A stretch of DNA of 64,000 bases from Silene conica (taxonomy: Eukaryota; Streptophyta; Magnoliopsida; Caryophyllales; Caryophyllaceae). The stretch lies in contig CM055311.2 in the NCBI GenBank assembly GCA_029255685.2, positions 19,862,952 through 19,926,951 on the forward strand, in the 5' to 3' direction. The position numbers and the translations under genes were made by a program. The notes beneath the pieces are model-generated. The model searched no databases and was not told the DNA's origin. It saw nothing but the letters and a program-made list of their open reading frames with translations. Positions 1 through 14,035 of the stretch are shown piece by piece (position 1 is the stretch's first letter; every line of letters begins with the position of its first letter).

Positions 1-608
1 AACTAAGGTAAAAGGAGGGAGATAATTATTAATACGTATATGATAAGTTGATAAAATTGAGTGTGGAGAATTCATTTGCCTATCAGAAACCTTCTTAAAA
101 TTAACTGATACATCGCAAATGAAATAAGTAATAAATAAATAACTGAAATGGGGAGAATATAATGGAGTTTAAATGTTCGGATTAAAGTGAAAGTCTATTT
201 GCAATTTCGATCATCTTCATCAATTTCAAAATCAAGACATGGTATAATTTTTTTGGCGGTATAAGGTGAAACTTGAATACCATAAAACATATGTAATATG
301 TAGATAATCAAACATAGTTATTAGGACTTCTTTACTATGAGTAAAACATCTAACTATTAGGTCGATACCTTATCAATACTTTACTTTGTAATATAGGTTG
401 ATTGGTAAATGATAAATTAATTTTAAAGTACGTATAGTTGGTTTCCATGCTTTTCCGAGTTTGTACTTTATTTGATTTGGTTTAACTGCGTAAGCCAACC
501 TTTTCGATATTTGATTTGATCTGTTTCTCCAAAACAAAAAATACTCCATTGCACTTTAGTGACACTTGCAAAACGCTTGAAGCATACAATTCATCTTACT
601 TCTAACCG
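1..608. other. No gene recognised
   Basis: AT-rich sequence with no open frame of note, no splice-like structure and no terminal repeats that I could pair. It is probably old transposon debris or ordinary intergenic DNA. Confidence 0.5.
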
Positions 609-1080
609 TTATAAGCTTTTTTGGGTAGAAAGGAGCATAAGATTAGGAATGAAAACGAAGGTTATTGGAAGCCTGTCCAGAATAACATACAACAACAACT
701 CGGGAGGGGAGTTAGGGGAAAAGGGGGTATTACAAACAACTAAGTCAGAGTTATACAAGGCCATTACAAAATGCGGAACGAAGTTCCAAATGAAAGCACC
801 ATTGTGAGAACTTGAGTCCTTTAGAGCGAAATTGGTCGCGACATCTGTAACGCGGTTAGTAGGCCGCCTTTTAAAGATGAGTGTCACGGTAGGTGAGACT
901 TTTAACCAATCCCTACATTCCAAAACAATATTATATAAGATCCACCCTGCCTAACGTGACCCAAAATGACGGTAACGGCAAGGGAGCAATCCGAACTAAT
1001 AATAAAGTTACTAAGGTTGTTAACCGCAAAGTGGATATCAACCCTAATCGCAAGGAGCTCGGCAATAAACAAGTTGTGGG
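609..1080 (-). pseudogene. LINE-type RNase H domain remnant
   Basis: Read on the minus strand, this looks like the C-terminal RNase H (RVT_3-like) domain found in plant LINE polyproteins. Near 1065 the frame reads AELLAIRVDIHFA, the helix that carries the catalytic Glu. It is followed by SDCSLAVTVI with the next catalytic Asp, then, after a frame change near 920, TNRVTDVATNFALKDSS and FIWNFVPHF, which match the usual end of the domain. At least one frameshift separates the blocks, so the copy is dead. No reverse transcriptase is visible upstream. The reading rests on recognising family motifs by eye. Confidence 0.6.
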
Positions 1081-1904
1081 TTAAAAGTCTAGAAGACCAA
1101 CCTCTGATCCAAGAACCCGACCAACAATGAATGACACAAGTAAAATCGGCTAAGGAGGAGAGAGAGAAGGCCGCATCAACACTGATCTTAGACCAATTAT
1201 GCAGCGGAGGGGCCCAAATGTTTGGATAGAGAATGGGAAAGGTAGGGCTTGAGTAACGATGAATGCTAAAGCCAAGATTGTTAAGGTTACGGTGCTCGGG
1301 AGGACCAATCTGGGCAACACTCTAATTGGAGGCTATGGAGGAGGGGAGGGGGATCCAATTACGGACATTGCACTTAAGCCACAAACGCCAAATAAGGAAG
1401 GAGAAAAGAGCCACCCACTGACGGTTAGTGGAGGTGTAATTAACAGCCCCACTATTACTAGTATATGACCTCTCATAACCCCTTTATTATTTGCTCTCCC
1501 ATTTACAGCCATGCAGAATTTGTGAGATGTCATAAGTTTCTGATGAAAAATATCCAATAGAAAAAATAATTGTGCAAAATTAAAGGAGATTTTTGAAACA
1601 TTAAAAAATAAATTTCCATATTCCATTTCAAGGATTATAACTTAAAAATTGGAGCTACTGCCAACACTACCATACTATAATAAAAAATTCTTACTCCCAC
1701 GAAGGTTACACATACGACTAATAGAAAAATGATCACTTTTTAATAAATAATTATAAGTCTTTTGGTTAAAAATGACCTAATTTTTCAAAGATGTCACTAT
1801 TTTTCAAAAAGTAATCACCTTTTACCAAAAAATGGTCAGATTTTATAAAAAAATATGAAATATGATCGTCGCACAAGCTAAGTACCGTACTTTAATACAT
1901 CAGT
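1081..1904. other. No gene recognised
   Basis: Purine-rich from about 1100 to 1470, then AT-rich. On the minus strand it lies upstream of the RNase H remnant, so part may be older LINE sequence, but I could not translate it convincingly. Confidence 0.4.
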
Positions 1905-2275
1905 AAGTGTCACTGAAGACAAACATATCCGTCACAAGTTGAAAACGGGTCAAGTAATATCCAAGTTGGTAGATAAGACAAAAACAAATTGCCCAAGGAG
2001 TAGCATTATACTTTTGTCTTTTCTAATCACTTGGGTAATACATATGTATGTACCTCAAATATTATATTTCAAGTCGGAGCATCGCATTCTTGCTCCAAAG
2101 AGTCTTGCTTATGATGGATAATATCCGTTAGAAACTGAAGACGAATACTTTAGTCTCACAAAACGTAAGTGGACATGCAAATAAGAGAAAGTGGAGCATC
2201 ATATGAATAATACAACTTGTATTATTACGTGAAAATAGCACAATCCGTCTTCAATGAAAATTTGTGTTCTTGCTC
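1905..2275. repeat. Decayed GACGGGTCAA-type MITE
   Basis: The left side has a CTGAAGAC box followed by GTTGAAAACGGGTCAAGTAAT. The right side has CCGTCTTCAATGAAAATTTG, which matches in inverted orientation the ends of the better preserved copy at 16955-17155. Boundaries are approximate and no target duplication was resolved. Confidence 0.4.
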
Positions 2276-2361
2276 TTCATCATTGTGAACTCTGAGGTCA
2301 GTTTCTTCATTATAAGGCCCTGTTCTTTTGGACTTCAAGTCACTTAATTTAAGTTCACTTC

Positions 2362-2545
2362 AGATCCTATAAGTTCAGTTCAGTTCAGTTCAGTTCCTAT
2401 AAGTTCAGTTCAGTTCCTATAAGTTCAGTTCAGTTCAGATCCTATAAGTTCAGTTCAGTTCAGTTCCTATAAGTTCAGTTCAGTTCCTATAAGTTCAGTT
2501 CAGTTCAGTTCAGTTCAGTTCCTATAAGTTCAGTTCATATAAACT
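2362..2545. repeat. Subterminal CAGTT/CCTATAAGTT array, left arm
   Basis: Irregular tandem run of AGTTC pentamers broken by CCTATAAGTTCAG spacers. The same motif in the same orientation fills the right arm of the element, so the arms are direct rather than inverted repeats. Confidence 0.85.
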
Positions 2546-2950
2546 CAATTAAGAAAAGTTATATACGGAGTATTATTTTTAACAACTGATACAAACATTT
2601 CGCTTTAATTATTCGATACACGTCATCTATAAAAAAACAACTCATTAATAATTTACCCGTCTTTTACTCTCTAATTAATGCCAAATTATCATCCTCATTA
2701 ATGCCAAAAAACAACAACTCATCGTACGACGCCCTCACCCTCACCAATTGTCTCTCCCATTAATTAGTTTCTTCATCATCATTGTTAGAGAAAATAAATG
2801 GTTAGAGAAATTTGTAATAGTGAATTATTTTTTATCGTAATGTAATTGTAGTATAATGTATGAACTATGAACAAATCATTATATATAAAGTTGAAAATAT
2901 TTTAAACTACCTTGTGTTTTAGACTAATTTTTTATCAATGTAATCTATTG

Positions 2951-6206
<3,256 letters not shown>

Positions 6207-6249
6207 AACTTAAATTAAAATAAAGTTAATTAAGTTCGGAATTTTATAC

Positions 6250-6518
6250 GTTCAGTTCAGATCCTATAAGTTAAGTTCAGTTCAGATCCTATAACTTCAG
6301 TTCAATTCAGTTCCTATAAGTTCAGTTCAGTTCCTATAAGTTCAGTTCAGTTCAGTTCAGTTCCTATAAGTTCAGTTCAGTTTCCTATAAGTTCAGTTCA
6401 GTTCAGTTCCTATAAGTTCAGTTAAGTTCAGTTCCTATAAGTTCAGTTCAGTTCCTATAAGTTCAGTTCAGTTCAGTTCAGATCCTATAAGTTCAGTTCA
6501 GTTCAGTTCAGTTAAGTT
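6250..6518. repeat. Subterminal CAGTT/CCTATAAGTT array, right arm
   Basis: Same pentamer and CCTATAAGTT spacer pattern as 2362-2545, same orientation, somewhat longer. It ends about 20 bp before the right terminal inverted repeat. Confidence 0.85.
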
Positions 6519-6639
6519 TCAGTCCAAAAGAACAGGGCCTAAGTTACTACAAAGCAAGTCAACGATTAGTGACTCAAAGTTAGTGCATGGACATAAATTA
6601 TGCACGTCAAAAGCATTCTGTCTTTCCTTCATGACTTCA

Positions 6640-7345
6640 TCTGCAATAGCATCCTCAACCGAGATTGTTAAGGAGATTGCGATCTTATTGAATCATTTTA
6701 CACAATTAACTAACTAATTTTAATAATTTTGAAAATTTTAAGGTTAATTTGTGATCTTGAAATAATATAGTGCCCTTAGTGGTGACCTTATATATGTCAC
6801 TATGTTATTGGATTACATCATGCGAGATTCGTGATCGTGTCACCCATATCGCTCTGAAAAATGATCTCATTGAGCATATTTGACTTAACTTCCGTAACTA
6901 GAATCAATTTTAAATGCATTATTGTAAGCAGATTAGTATATGTCGAATCATGTTTTTAGTAATTTTTAGTTATTGTCAATAAAATCGTTTTTTTACTTTT
7001 TAAAATTTAAATATTGTTATTTAATAATTTTTGAGCCATATGTACTAAACATATTGGAATAGTACGTATTTATCTTATCAAAATTACAAAAATAGCTTAT
7101 TTATAATATGTTAGTAATACATAAAAAAAGTAAGAGTAAAGTTTTGGTGGGGTAAAGAATATAGTAAATTATTGGAAAAATTGGAAAATGAAAAAATTGA
7201 AAAATGATTGGGTTGATAACCTCGGTGGTGACCTCATGCTTGGGTTCAAAGTAGGTTGAGAGTAACTCAAGATAATTAAGGTGGAATTAAAATTAAAAAT
7301 GTTGGTGACGTAATTAGCGTGACTTTCTACTTTCAGATGCTCTTA
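6640..7345 (-). mobile_element. Non-autonomous DNA element, diverged inverted relative of 10940-11540
   Basis: The reverse complement of about 7141-7330 (GGTGGGGTA near 7148, ATGATTGGGTTGATA near 7204) resembles 11040-11350. The reverse complement of about 6720-6790 (AATTTGTGATCTTGAAAT, GTGGTGACCTTA) resembles 11400-11480. No ORF. Termini and target duplication were not resolved. Confidence 0.5.
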
Positions 7346-7770
7346 AAAAACTCTAGTTATCTATTTTTAATACTATAAAAAAAACATTTGTAGAAAGATT
7401 TCTATTTAGAAAACAAGAGTATTTATCTAGGTTATTGTTTGAATCTTAATATAGTACTCCGTAATTTTAACTAAAGTAAGACGGTATTTTCTTTATAAAA
7501 AATTGTTAAACTCCTTAATTAAGCTTTGTTCTTTTTAACTTAATTTCATTTTATTCATTTTCGCTCATTTACATTCTATTTATCTCAATTCAATTTACCT
7601 TTATTTAGCTTACTCCAATCCAACTCTATTTAAAAGTAAAAATTTAAGAAAAAGGTGTATAATAAATATTAAGCCTATGTTGAATAATATGTGGCTACTC
7701 CACATTTTCATGACATTCGAGTTTATTAAACTAAGGAGTTAAACTGAACAATCAAAATGATTTCGTTAAG

Positions 7771-8505
7771 ATCATTTTTATTTGGTGGAATGCATGGTTT
7801 TATAGAAATGATATTATCTTTAACAATGTTAATTTCAATATAAACAAACTTATTACGTTATGTAATAATAGCATTAAGGCCTGGAACGAAAGATCTCAAC
7901 AATCCTGAGAAAGTAAAGTGTGTTAGAAACACTTCTAGTAAGAAGGAAATTAGGTAGGAGAAACCTAGAAATGGTTTTCTAAAGCTAAATTTTGACGGAT
8001 CGAGAATAGATGGCAATAAAGCTGCTTTAGGATATTGTATAAGAGATCATAGTGGTGAAGTCGTGTTGCTAGGTGCAAAAAAGTGCGGATCTAATAGTAT
8101 TATTGTCGCAGAAGCACTCGCCTTAAAAGAAGGTATTTTAGCCGCTAAACACTTATGAATCTCTAAGTTAATTGTGGAGGGTGATAATTTATGTGCTATC
8201 AACTCCCTCCGTAGTACTTGGCAAATCCCGTGGGAAATCTCTAGTATTATCAAAGATGTGAAACTTGATCTTCATCTGTTCGATGAAGTGATAGTTAATT
8301 AAACATTGCTTCCGTGAAGCCAACAAGGTTGCTGACTTCATGGCTTCCGTTGGACATTCATGTCCAACTCTTTCGAGGTGGGTTGAAAGCCGGTGGCTTC
8401 AACTTACCTTACTCATTCGAAAGGATGAGATAGGTTGGTCCTATCCAAGAGGATCAACCTAGTTTTCTTACCTTATCAAAAATAAATAAATAAAAAAAAA
8501 AAAAA
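7771..8505 (+). pseudogene. 5'-truncated LINE: RNase H domain with poly-A tail
   Basis: The frame begins with FIWWNAWFYRNDIIFNN and then KAWNERSQQ, the linker that normally precedes RNase H in plant LINE ORF2. The domain itself reads KLNFDGSR (first catalytic Asp), VAEALALKEGILAAKH (Glu), LIVEGDNLCAINSL (Asp) and CFREANKVADFMAS. The frame is broken by a TGA at 8156-8158 and by a TAA plus frameshift near 8300. It ends with a stop near 8461, followed about 20 bp later by an A-rich tract (8478-8505), as expected for a 5'-truncated non-LTR insertion. No reverse transcriptase is present. Confidence 0.8.
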
Positions 8506-8693
8506 AGTACGTAGGGCACTGACTCGAATAAACAACAAGTTTCAGCTGAAGCCTATGCAATGGTGTTTCAGGTTAAATCTCATCGAGTCTCCATAAAACT
8601 AAATCTTATGGACCTTGAGATATAAAACTTGGATTATGCATGTTACGAGCAATTCATTATTCTTTCCTTCCAAACAATTCATAAGAAACACTA

Positions 8694-8964
8694 CCTCCAT
8701 TCATATCCAAACTACACCTATTGCATTTTAATCCATTCATATCCAAACAACACATTTGCTAATAAAGCCAAAAAAAACTACTAAATTATCCTTATAAACA
8801 TCAACTATTTACACAAAATGTCATCAAATGGCCCACCATTACTCCAACGCAAATAATAAAAAAAACCATATACACACTTCCCATTGTACTTTCAATCATA
8901 TTTTAATAAACCCTTAAAATTTGTGCATAAAGCATAAATACACTTTGGATTTGAATGGAGGAAG
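8694..8964 (-). mobile_element. 271-bp Stowaway-type MITE derived from the mariner family at 12138-15771
   Basis: The ends read CCTCCATTCATATCC on the left and GGATTTGAATGGAGGAAG on the right, flanked by TA at 8692-8693 and 8965-8966. About 80 bp at the right end, including TTAAAATTTGTGCATAAAGC, match the right end of the mariner element. The left 150 bp match its left end, including ACACAAAATGTCA versus ACATAAAATGTCA. There is no coding sequence, so it looks like an internal-deletion derivative of the autonomous family. Confidence 0.8.
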
Positions 8965-8966
8965 TA

Positions 8967-9776
8967 GATAACATAATCATAACAAACAAACTGACATGTC
9001 CATTGTCAACAACGATGTATACTCTTCTCACCACGAATGTTCCCTTGACAAGGCTTAACGATTGGTCATCAACGAGTTTGCTCCGCTTCAATGAGCGAGT
9101 ATCAAACATCTGACCTCCTGCTAGATGATAATCGAGAGAAGTATGGTATGATGAAATAAGGGGGATCCGACGCAATCTTATAATCTTTGACAGTAAAACC
9201 AGATTTTGTTAGTAGATAGCTTTGCTCAGACATTGTTTTGCGGTTAGATACTATCCATACGGAGTACCGAGTAATGCATATGGTTTCGCTTTTATTAATC
9301 ATATATTGTACTTATGCAATAGCCACATCGCTGACTTGGCATCACTGAAATTTTCCAAAATCTGATGTGGCAGAAAATTAGAGCTTCTATAAATTTCCAA
9401 AAAAAAATTAAATATAGCAAACTGACTATGGAATGTAATCAAATCAAATTTTAAAACAGCAATATTATGGAATGTTATCAAATCAAATTTTAAAAACAAC
9501 AATATTATGGAATGAAATCAAATTTGCAGTAACCAAATATTATGAAATTATGAATATTTTTTAATTCCATAATATTCAGAATTACAGAATTATATACTAC
9601 TTTAATGTTTGAAGTATTTCTCTATTGCAATTCCATAATATTCGAAATATTATGGAATGGAATCAAATCAAATTTGAAGTATTTCTCTATTGCAATTGTC
9701 AATTTTAATTTATTTTCCTACTTTAATGTTTTCACATATTGAAATAATTGTTACGAAATTATTAGTTATTAACTTA
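8967..9776. other. No gene; AT-rich with a short tandem repeat
   Basis: A unit of about 46-50 bp containing TATGGAATGTAATCAAATCAA is repeated about 2.5 times at 9427-9525 with decayed echoes to about 9680. No coding potential was seen. Confidence 0.6.
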
Positions 9777-10363
9777 GGGGGTGTTTGGTTCAAACCTAAA
9801 AGGTATAAGGTATGAGTTTGGAATGAGCCAAACCCATACCACGTGTTTTTTTTTTTTTGGTGACGAGGGGTTTAATCCCCCGGGCCCATGCATTCCCGCA
9901 CCACCACATGGACCATGTAAGCCACCCCTTGCGGAGCTGCAGTGGCCAAGTGATCATCGCCCCATACCACGTGTTTGTTTAACAAATCTGAGGGTTTCAT
10001 ACCCATACCTCAAACCCACGAGGTATGGGTTTCTCATACCCAGGGAGGGGGGTGGGTATGAGTTTGATACCTATGGGTATCAAACTACAATTATAAAAAA
10101 TGTGCAAAATAAATATTAACACGTATTGTAAGCGAAACATGTTATATAATTATTTGATAAAATCTTTATTTTCATAATTTTATATGATAAAATTATTATT
10201 TAAAGTATTAAATTTTACATATTTCAACTTTAACTTAGTTTCAAGCTCATACCCCTTACAATTGAAACAAACACAAGGTATCGGGTATGGAGTTCCAACC
10301 CCATACCACCCAGGTATGATTCCTGATTCCAAACAGATACCCATGCGCGAAACAAACGCCCCC
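9777..10363. mobile_element. TIR element GGGGGTGTTTGGTT with nested SINE
   Basis: The left end GGGGGTGTTTGGTTC pairs with the right end CGAAACAAACGCCCCC. Flanks are TTA and TAA, so only TA is a strict duplication. A Tourist/Harbinger assignment is therefore likely but not certain, and hAT is an alternative. The interior is rich in ACCCATACC and GGTATGGGT inverted motifs. It has no ORF and was about 460 bp before the SINE arrived. Confidence 0.65.
9849..9960 (-). mobile_element. Short SINE-like retroposon with 16-bp TSD
   Basis: A 112-bp insert starts with a poly-T run (poly-A on the minus strand) and is flanked by a perfect 16-bp duplication, CCCATACCACGTGTTT, at 9833-9848 and 9961-9976. On the minus strand it reads ACTTGGCCACTGCAGC, then GGGGGATTAAACCCCTCGTC just before the poly-A. 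This recalls the tRNA-related body of plant SINEs, probably 5'-truncated. Confidence 0.75.
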
Positions 10364-10409
10364 TAAGAATGTTAAGCATTTTATTTTATTGTTAAATTTG
10401 TGAATAATA

Positions 10410-10704
10410 CTCCCTCCTATTCTGAATAACTGTCACATTTGTCGTTTTTGTCTAGTCACGTAAATGTCACATATTCCATTTTGGGACATTGTTTATACTT
10501 ATTTTATTCACTCTAACCCACAATAATACCCCACCTTACCCCACAACACTACTTATTTTAATCACCTCTAATCACAATAATAATCAATAATACATTCCCT
10601 CTTTCCAATCTTCCCACCCTACACATTACTTTACATTAAACAAATGAATTCCTAAATCCCCGTATCCAACCCCAAATGTGACAGATATTCAGAATAGGAG
10701 GGAG
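10410..10704. mobile_element. Stowaway MITE
   Basis: The element is 295 bp with long inverted ends, CTCCCTCCTATTCTGAATA and its complement, flanked by TA at 10408-10409 and 10705-10706. This is the classic Stowaway signature (mariner superfamily). No ORF. Confidence 0.93.
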
Positions 10705-10884
10705 TATATATTTTGATGTTTTGTATATTTTGATGACAAAAGTTATTGTGTGAGACGGTCTTACTCGGTGAAACGATCAAATTGAATAAGAAAACTATGA
10801 GTTATAATTATATCTTTACCATGATTAAATCGTTATATCTTTACTATGATTAACGGTATTTATGTAGAATTTTGAAAGCAGACC

Positions 10885-11310
10885 CGTGAATTTCACGGGT
10901 TCAAACCTAGTATACTTACATTTCATTAAAAAAAAACATGTGACTACCGATGATGGTTAAGACCATCCCCAAGTAGAATGTCGCACTAATCGGCTCACCA
11001 ATATTTTTACTCTTAATTTCACCTTAAATATTTTGACCTACTTTCAACCCACTTTGACCCTCCAAAGCAGAAGGTATCAACCCAATCATTTTTCACTCGT
11101 GAATTTCACGGGTTCAAACCTAGTATACTTACATTTCATTAAAACAAACATGTGACCACCGATGATGGTTAAGACCATCCCAAAGCAGAATGTCGCACTA
11201 ATCGGCTCACCAATATTTTTACTCTTAATTTCACCTTAAATATTTTGACCTACTTTCAACCCACTTTGACCCTCCGAAGCAGAAGGTATCAACCCAATCA
11301 TTTTTCACTC
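10885..11310. repeat. 213-bp direct tandem duplication
   Basis: Two copies, 10885-11097 and 11098-about 11310, both begin CGTGAATTTCACGGGTTCAA. They differ by a handful of substitutions (for example CCCCAAGTAG versus CCCAAAGCAG) and a short A-run, so the duplication is fairly recent. Confidence 0.85.
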
Positions 11311-11540
11311 ATTTTTCAATTTTCAATTTTCAATCATTTACTACATTCTCTACCCCACCAAATAATGTAATAAGTCAAGAACACTTTAACAAGGTGATCA
11401 AGAAGGTCACCAACTGATTTCACGGTCACAAATTGACCTCGAAAACTTCAAGGTCATCATATTAATAAAAGGTCACCAAAATTAGTGTTTTAATTACTTA
11501 ATTACCGTGACCTAACAAGGCCGAGACGTCCTTGACAACC
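10940..11540 (+). mobile_element. Non-autonomous DNA element, relative of 6640-7345
   Basis: It contains GTATCAACCCAATCATTTTT and a string of GGTCACC/GGTGACC motifs shared in inverted orientation with 6640-7345. The tandem duplication lies in its left half. Ends were not resolved. Confidence 0.5.
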
Positions 11541-12135
11541 TTGCTCGAGGATCATCAAAGAGATGGGTTGAAATTGGAGCAAGCTGGAGATGGGATCCAG
11601 TTTACATACAGGGGTGGAACTGACTGAACATTGAGGGTACAATTATGAGCAAATATATATGACAAGATGGACAAATCTGGGAATCAGATGTACGAAGTAG
11701 TGCATTGAATGACACAAGCTTAGCTTGAAGTACTCTTTTTTATATACAAAGCCTTGTCAAAACTTAAATAATGGATTACATGAAAAGTACTTAGAGTAAT
11801 TATGTGGGGTTTGAAAATCTATTCACGGATAAATATTTTAGCGAATTGTCATTCCTTTGTACTACTGTAAATCAGAACACAAACACTGTCCTGTTGGCTG
11901 TTGCAAAGATTCCGCGGGAGCAAACTTTTAACTCATCAGAGTCATCACTCAGACAATTTACAGAGAATTGTCTACACTTCCCTTTTCACCTAGCACATCA
12001 TACACATCAACGTTGCTCTACCCTGCCAGCCTGCTATCCAGTTCTCATACATAATTATTACTCTTGGTGCAAACTTATTTTCCTCGTCCGTAAATTAAAC
12101 GTAGAAGATTATGTGATTTATGTCTACAAAATATA
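11541..12135. other. No gene recognised
   Basis: Mixed sequence between the repeat block and the mariner element. A short open frame at 11804-12214 has no recognisable motif and runs into the mariner end, so I do not call it. Confidence 0.5.
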
Positions 12136-12774
12136 TACTTTCCATTCATATCCAACCTACCTATATTCCTTTTTCATCCATTCATATCCATTCTACCACT
12201 TTTTTAAAAAATAAAACAAATGACTAAACTACCCTAATGGAAACCATTTATCTACATAAAATGTCACTCTATAATCCACCACAAAATACTCCCCAATCTT
12301 AATCAGGCCCAATTAACATCCCCTAACCCAATCCTACTATAGTAACCATTCCTCCAAAAATTATAACCCACCCAATATTTTCACCAAATAACATTTGAAT
12401 AACCCACTTCATCTTCCCCAAATACCCAAAACCCAACCAATGAAACCAGGCCTACCCTATTTAATTATCATACAATGAAATCCAACCCAATTAATGGCAC
12501 TGATCCATCATACCCAACCCCAAACCCTACCTTATAAACTCGAAAACCCTAACCTAATCTCATTTCCTCTCTTTTACTCTCTCTCTCTCTCTTCGTCCGC
12601 TGCTTTATCTCTCTACAATTCTCTCTATATTCAAAACCATAATCTTCATCTTTTCATCTCCTCTATTTCCCAAGTACCCTAAACTTCTCACCTTCATCTT
12701 CTAATATTTTCTCTTCTGCATCTACACTCATATTGTTCTTATTTTTTCTGATCTATTTACTCAGTCGCTTTATT

Positions 12775-13236
12775 ATGGAGAATGTTCTCTATGATTCGTC
12801 TGTTATTGATGTCCGTACTCGTGAGAAGCAGTACGAGGATTATTATGACAGTGAGGGTCATGATGAGGGTCAGGAAGAGGTTGAGAAAGAGGAGGTGAGG
12901 ATGAGGATAAGTAAGGGTAAGGAAGAGAAGGAGAGGAAAGCGAGTGGTTGGTTAGTTTGGCGTAAGTCTCTAACGGAAAATCGATTACATTTTATGGGTG
13001 ATTTATGTCGTGTTTGACCTAAGTTTGAGATGTTAATGGAGTATGAGATTGAGGAGGATATAAAGGAGAGGGGAAATGATGTTGTATATGGGTCAGTTGT
13101 TTGTATATGTGAGGAGAAATTAGATCTGTTTGCCATACGAGCAAGTCCAGCTATTACGGAGTGGTTTATGGGAGAACTATTTAATTATTGGCCTGGTTTT
13201 GGTCATAATGCCGAAGATGAAACGTCTGGTAAATGA
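12775..13236 (+). pseudogene. Acidic ORF of unknown origin inside the mariner element
   Basis: A reading frame of 154 codons begins ATG GAG AAT GTT and is broken by one in-frame TGA at 13015-13017. It ends in TGA just after DETSGK. Residues 25-60 are highly charged (EEVEKEEV, KGKEEKERK). The C-terminal half contains VVYGSVVCICEEKLDLF and ITEWFMGELFNYWPG. It is preceded by a CT-rich leader with (CT)n at about 12580-12600, like a plant 5' UTR. It is divergent from the transposase. I do not recognise the family. It could be a captured host gene fragment or a second element gene. Confidence 0.45.
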
Positions 13237-13670
13237 AGATTAATCGGTATGAATTTATGTTTAAAAGTTTGTATTTTAATTTATTACCATATAGATCTAA
13301 TACTTGTATCTTATAAACTGCTGGGAAATTGTATGTTGTTAAGTTAGATTATTTTTTTGTTGTTTTTGTGATTAATCGGTATGAATTTATGACTTGATTT
13401 GTGTATTTTGGTATGGTTTTTGTAATGATGAGTATTTTTGTTGTTTTTGTGATTAATCGGTATGAATTTATGTAATGATGGTATGGTTTTTGTGATTAAT
13501 TGGTATGAATTTTTGACTTGATTTGTGTATTTTGGTATGGTTTTTGTAATGATGAGTATTTTTTGTTGTTTTTGTGATTAATCGGTATGAATTTATGTAA
13601 TGATGGTATGGGTTTTGTGATTAATTGGTATGAATATTTTTTATGTAATGATGGTATGGTTTTTGTTACT
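13233..13670. repeat. Degenerate tandem repeats
   Basis: At least six copies of GATTAATCGGTATGAATTTA or close variants, mixed with GGTATGGTTTTTGTAATGATG blocks, arranged irregularly directly after the ORF at 12775-13236. Confidence 0.8.
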
Positions 13671-13904
13671 CTATCTGTTAGTGTGATTTCTGAATCTCAA
13701 TGCTATAATAAAGGGTTTGTGTCATCGTTGTATCGTTTATGATTCAGAATATGATGTTTGATTAGTCTGTTTATCTCAGATTGAATGTTAAGTATGAATG
13801 ATAACATGAACTATGTTTGTATTCTGATGAAATTATTTCATAACCAAACAGAACTCAATGATGAGGCCATTTAGTCCTGAGAGTTGTCTGTTTATGTGTT
13901 TTTC

Positions 13905-14005
13905 ACTCTGTTTTGTAGCTGAACATTAAACAATAACATTAAACTGGAACATTTTGTAGCTGAACATTAAACAATAACATTAAAATAGAACATTTTGTAG
14001 CTGAA
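13905..14005. repeat. Short direct repeat (2.3 units, about 46 bp)
   Basis: The unit TTTTGTAGCTGAACATTA plus AACAATAACATTAAA is present twice and a third copy is cut short, just downstream of the transposase stop. Confidence 0.85.
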
Positions 14006-14035
14006 CATTACATATTCTTTGCATTACAAGCGATT

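Noticed and set aside
7061-8513. AGTACGTA at 7061 and 8506 as LINE target-site duplication
   Set aside because: The interval also contains the unrelated MITE-like sequence at 7141-7345, so the two copies do not bracket a single LINE insertion. The match is only 8 bp.
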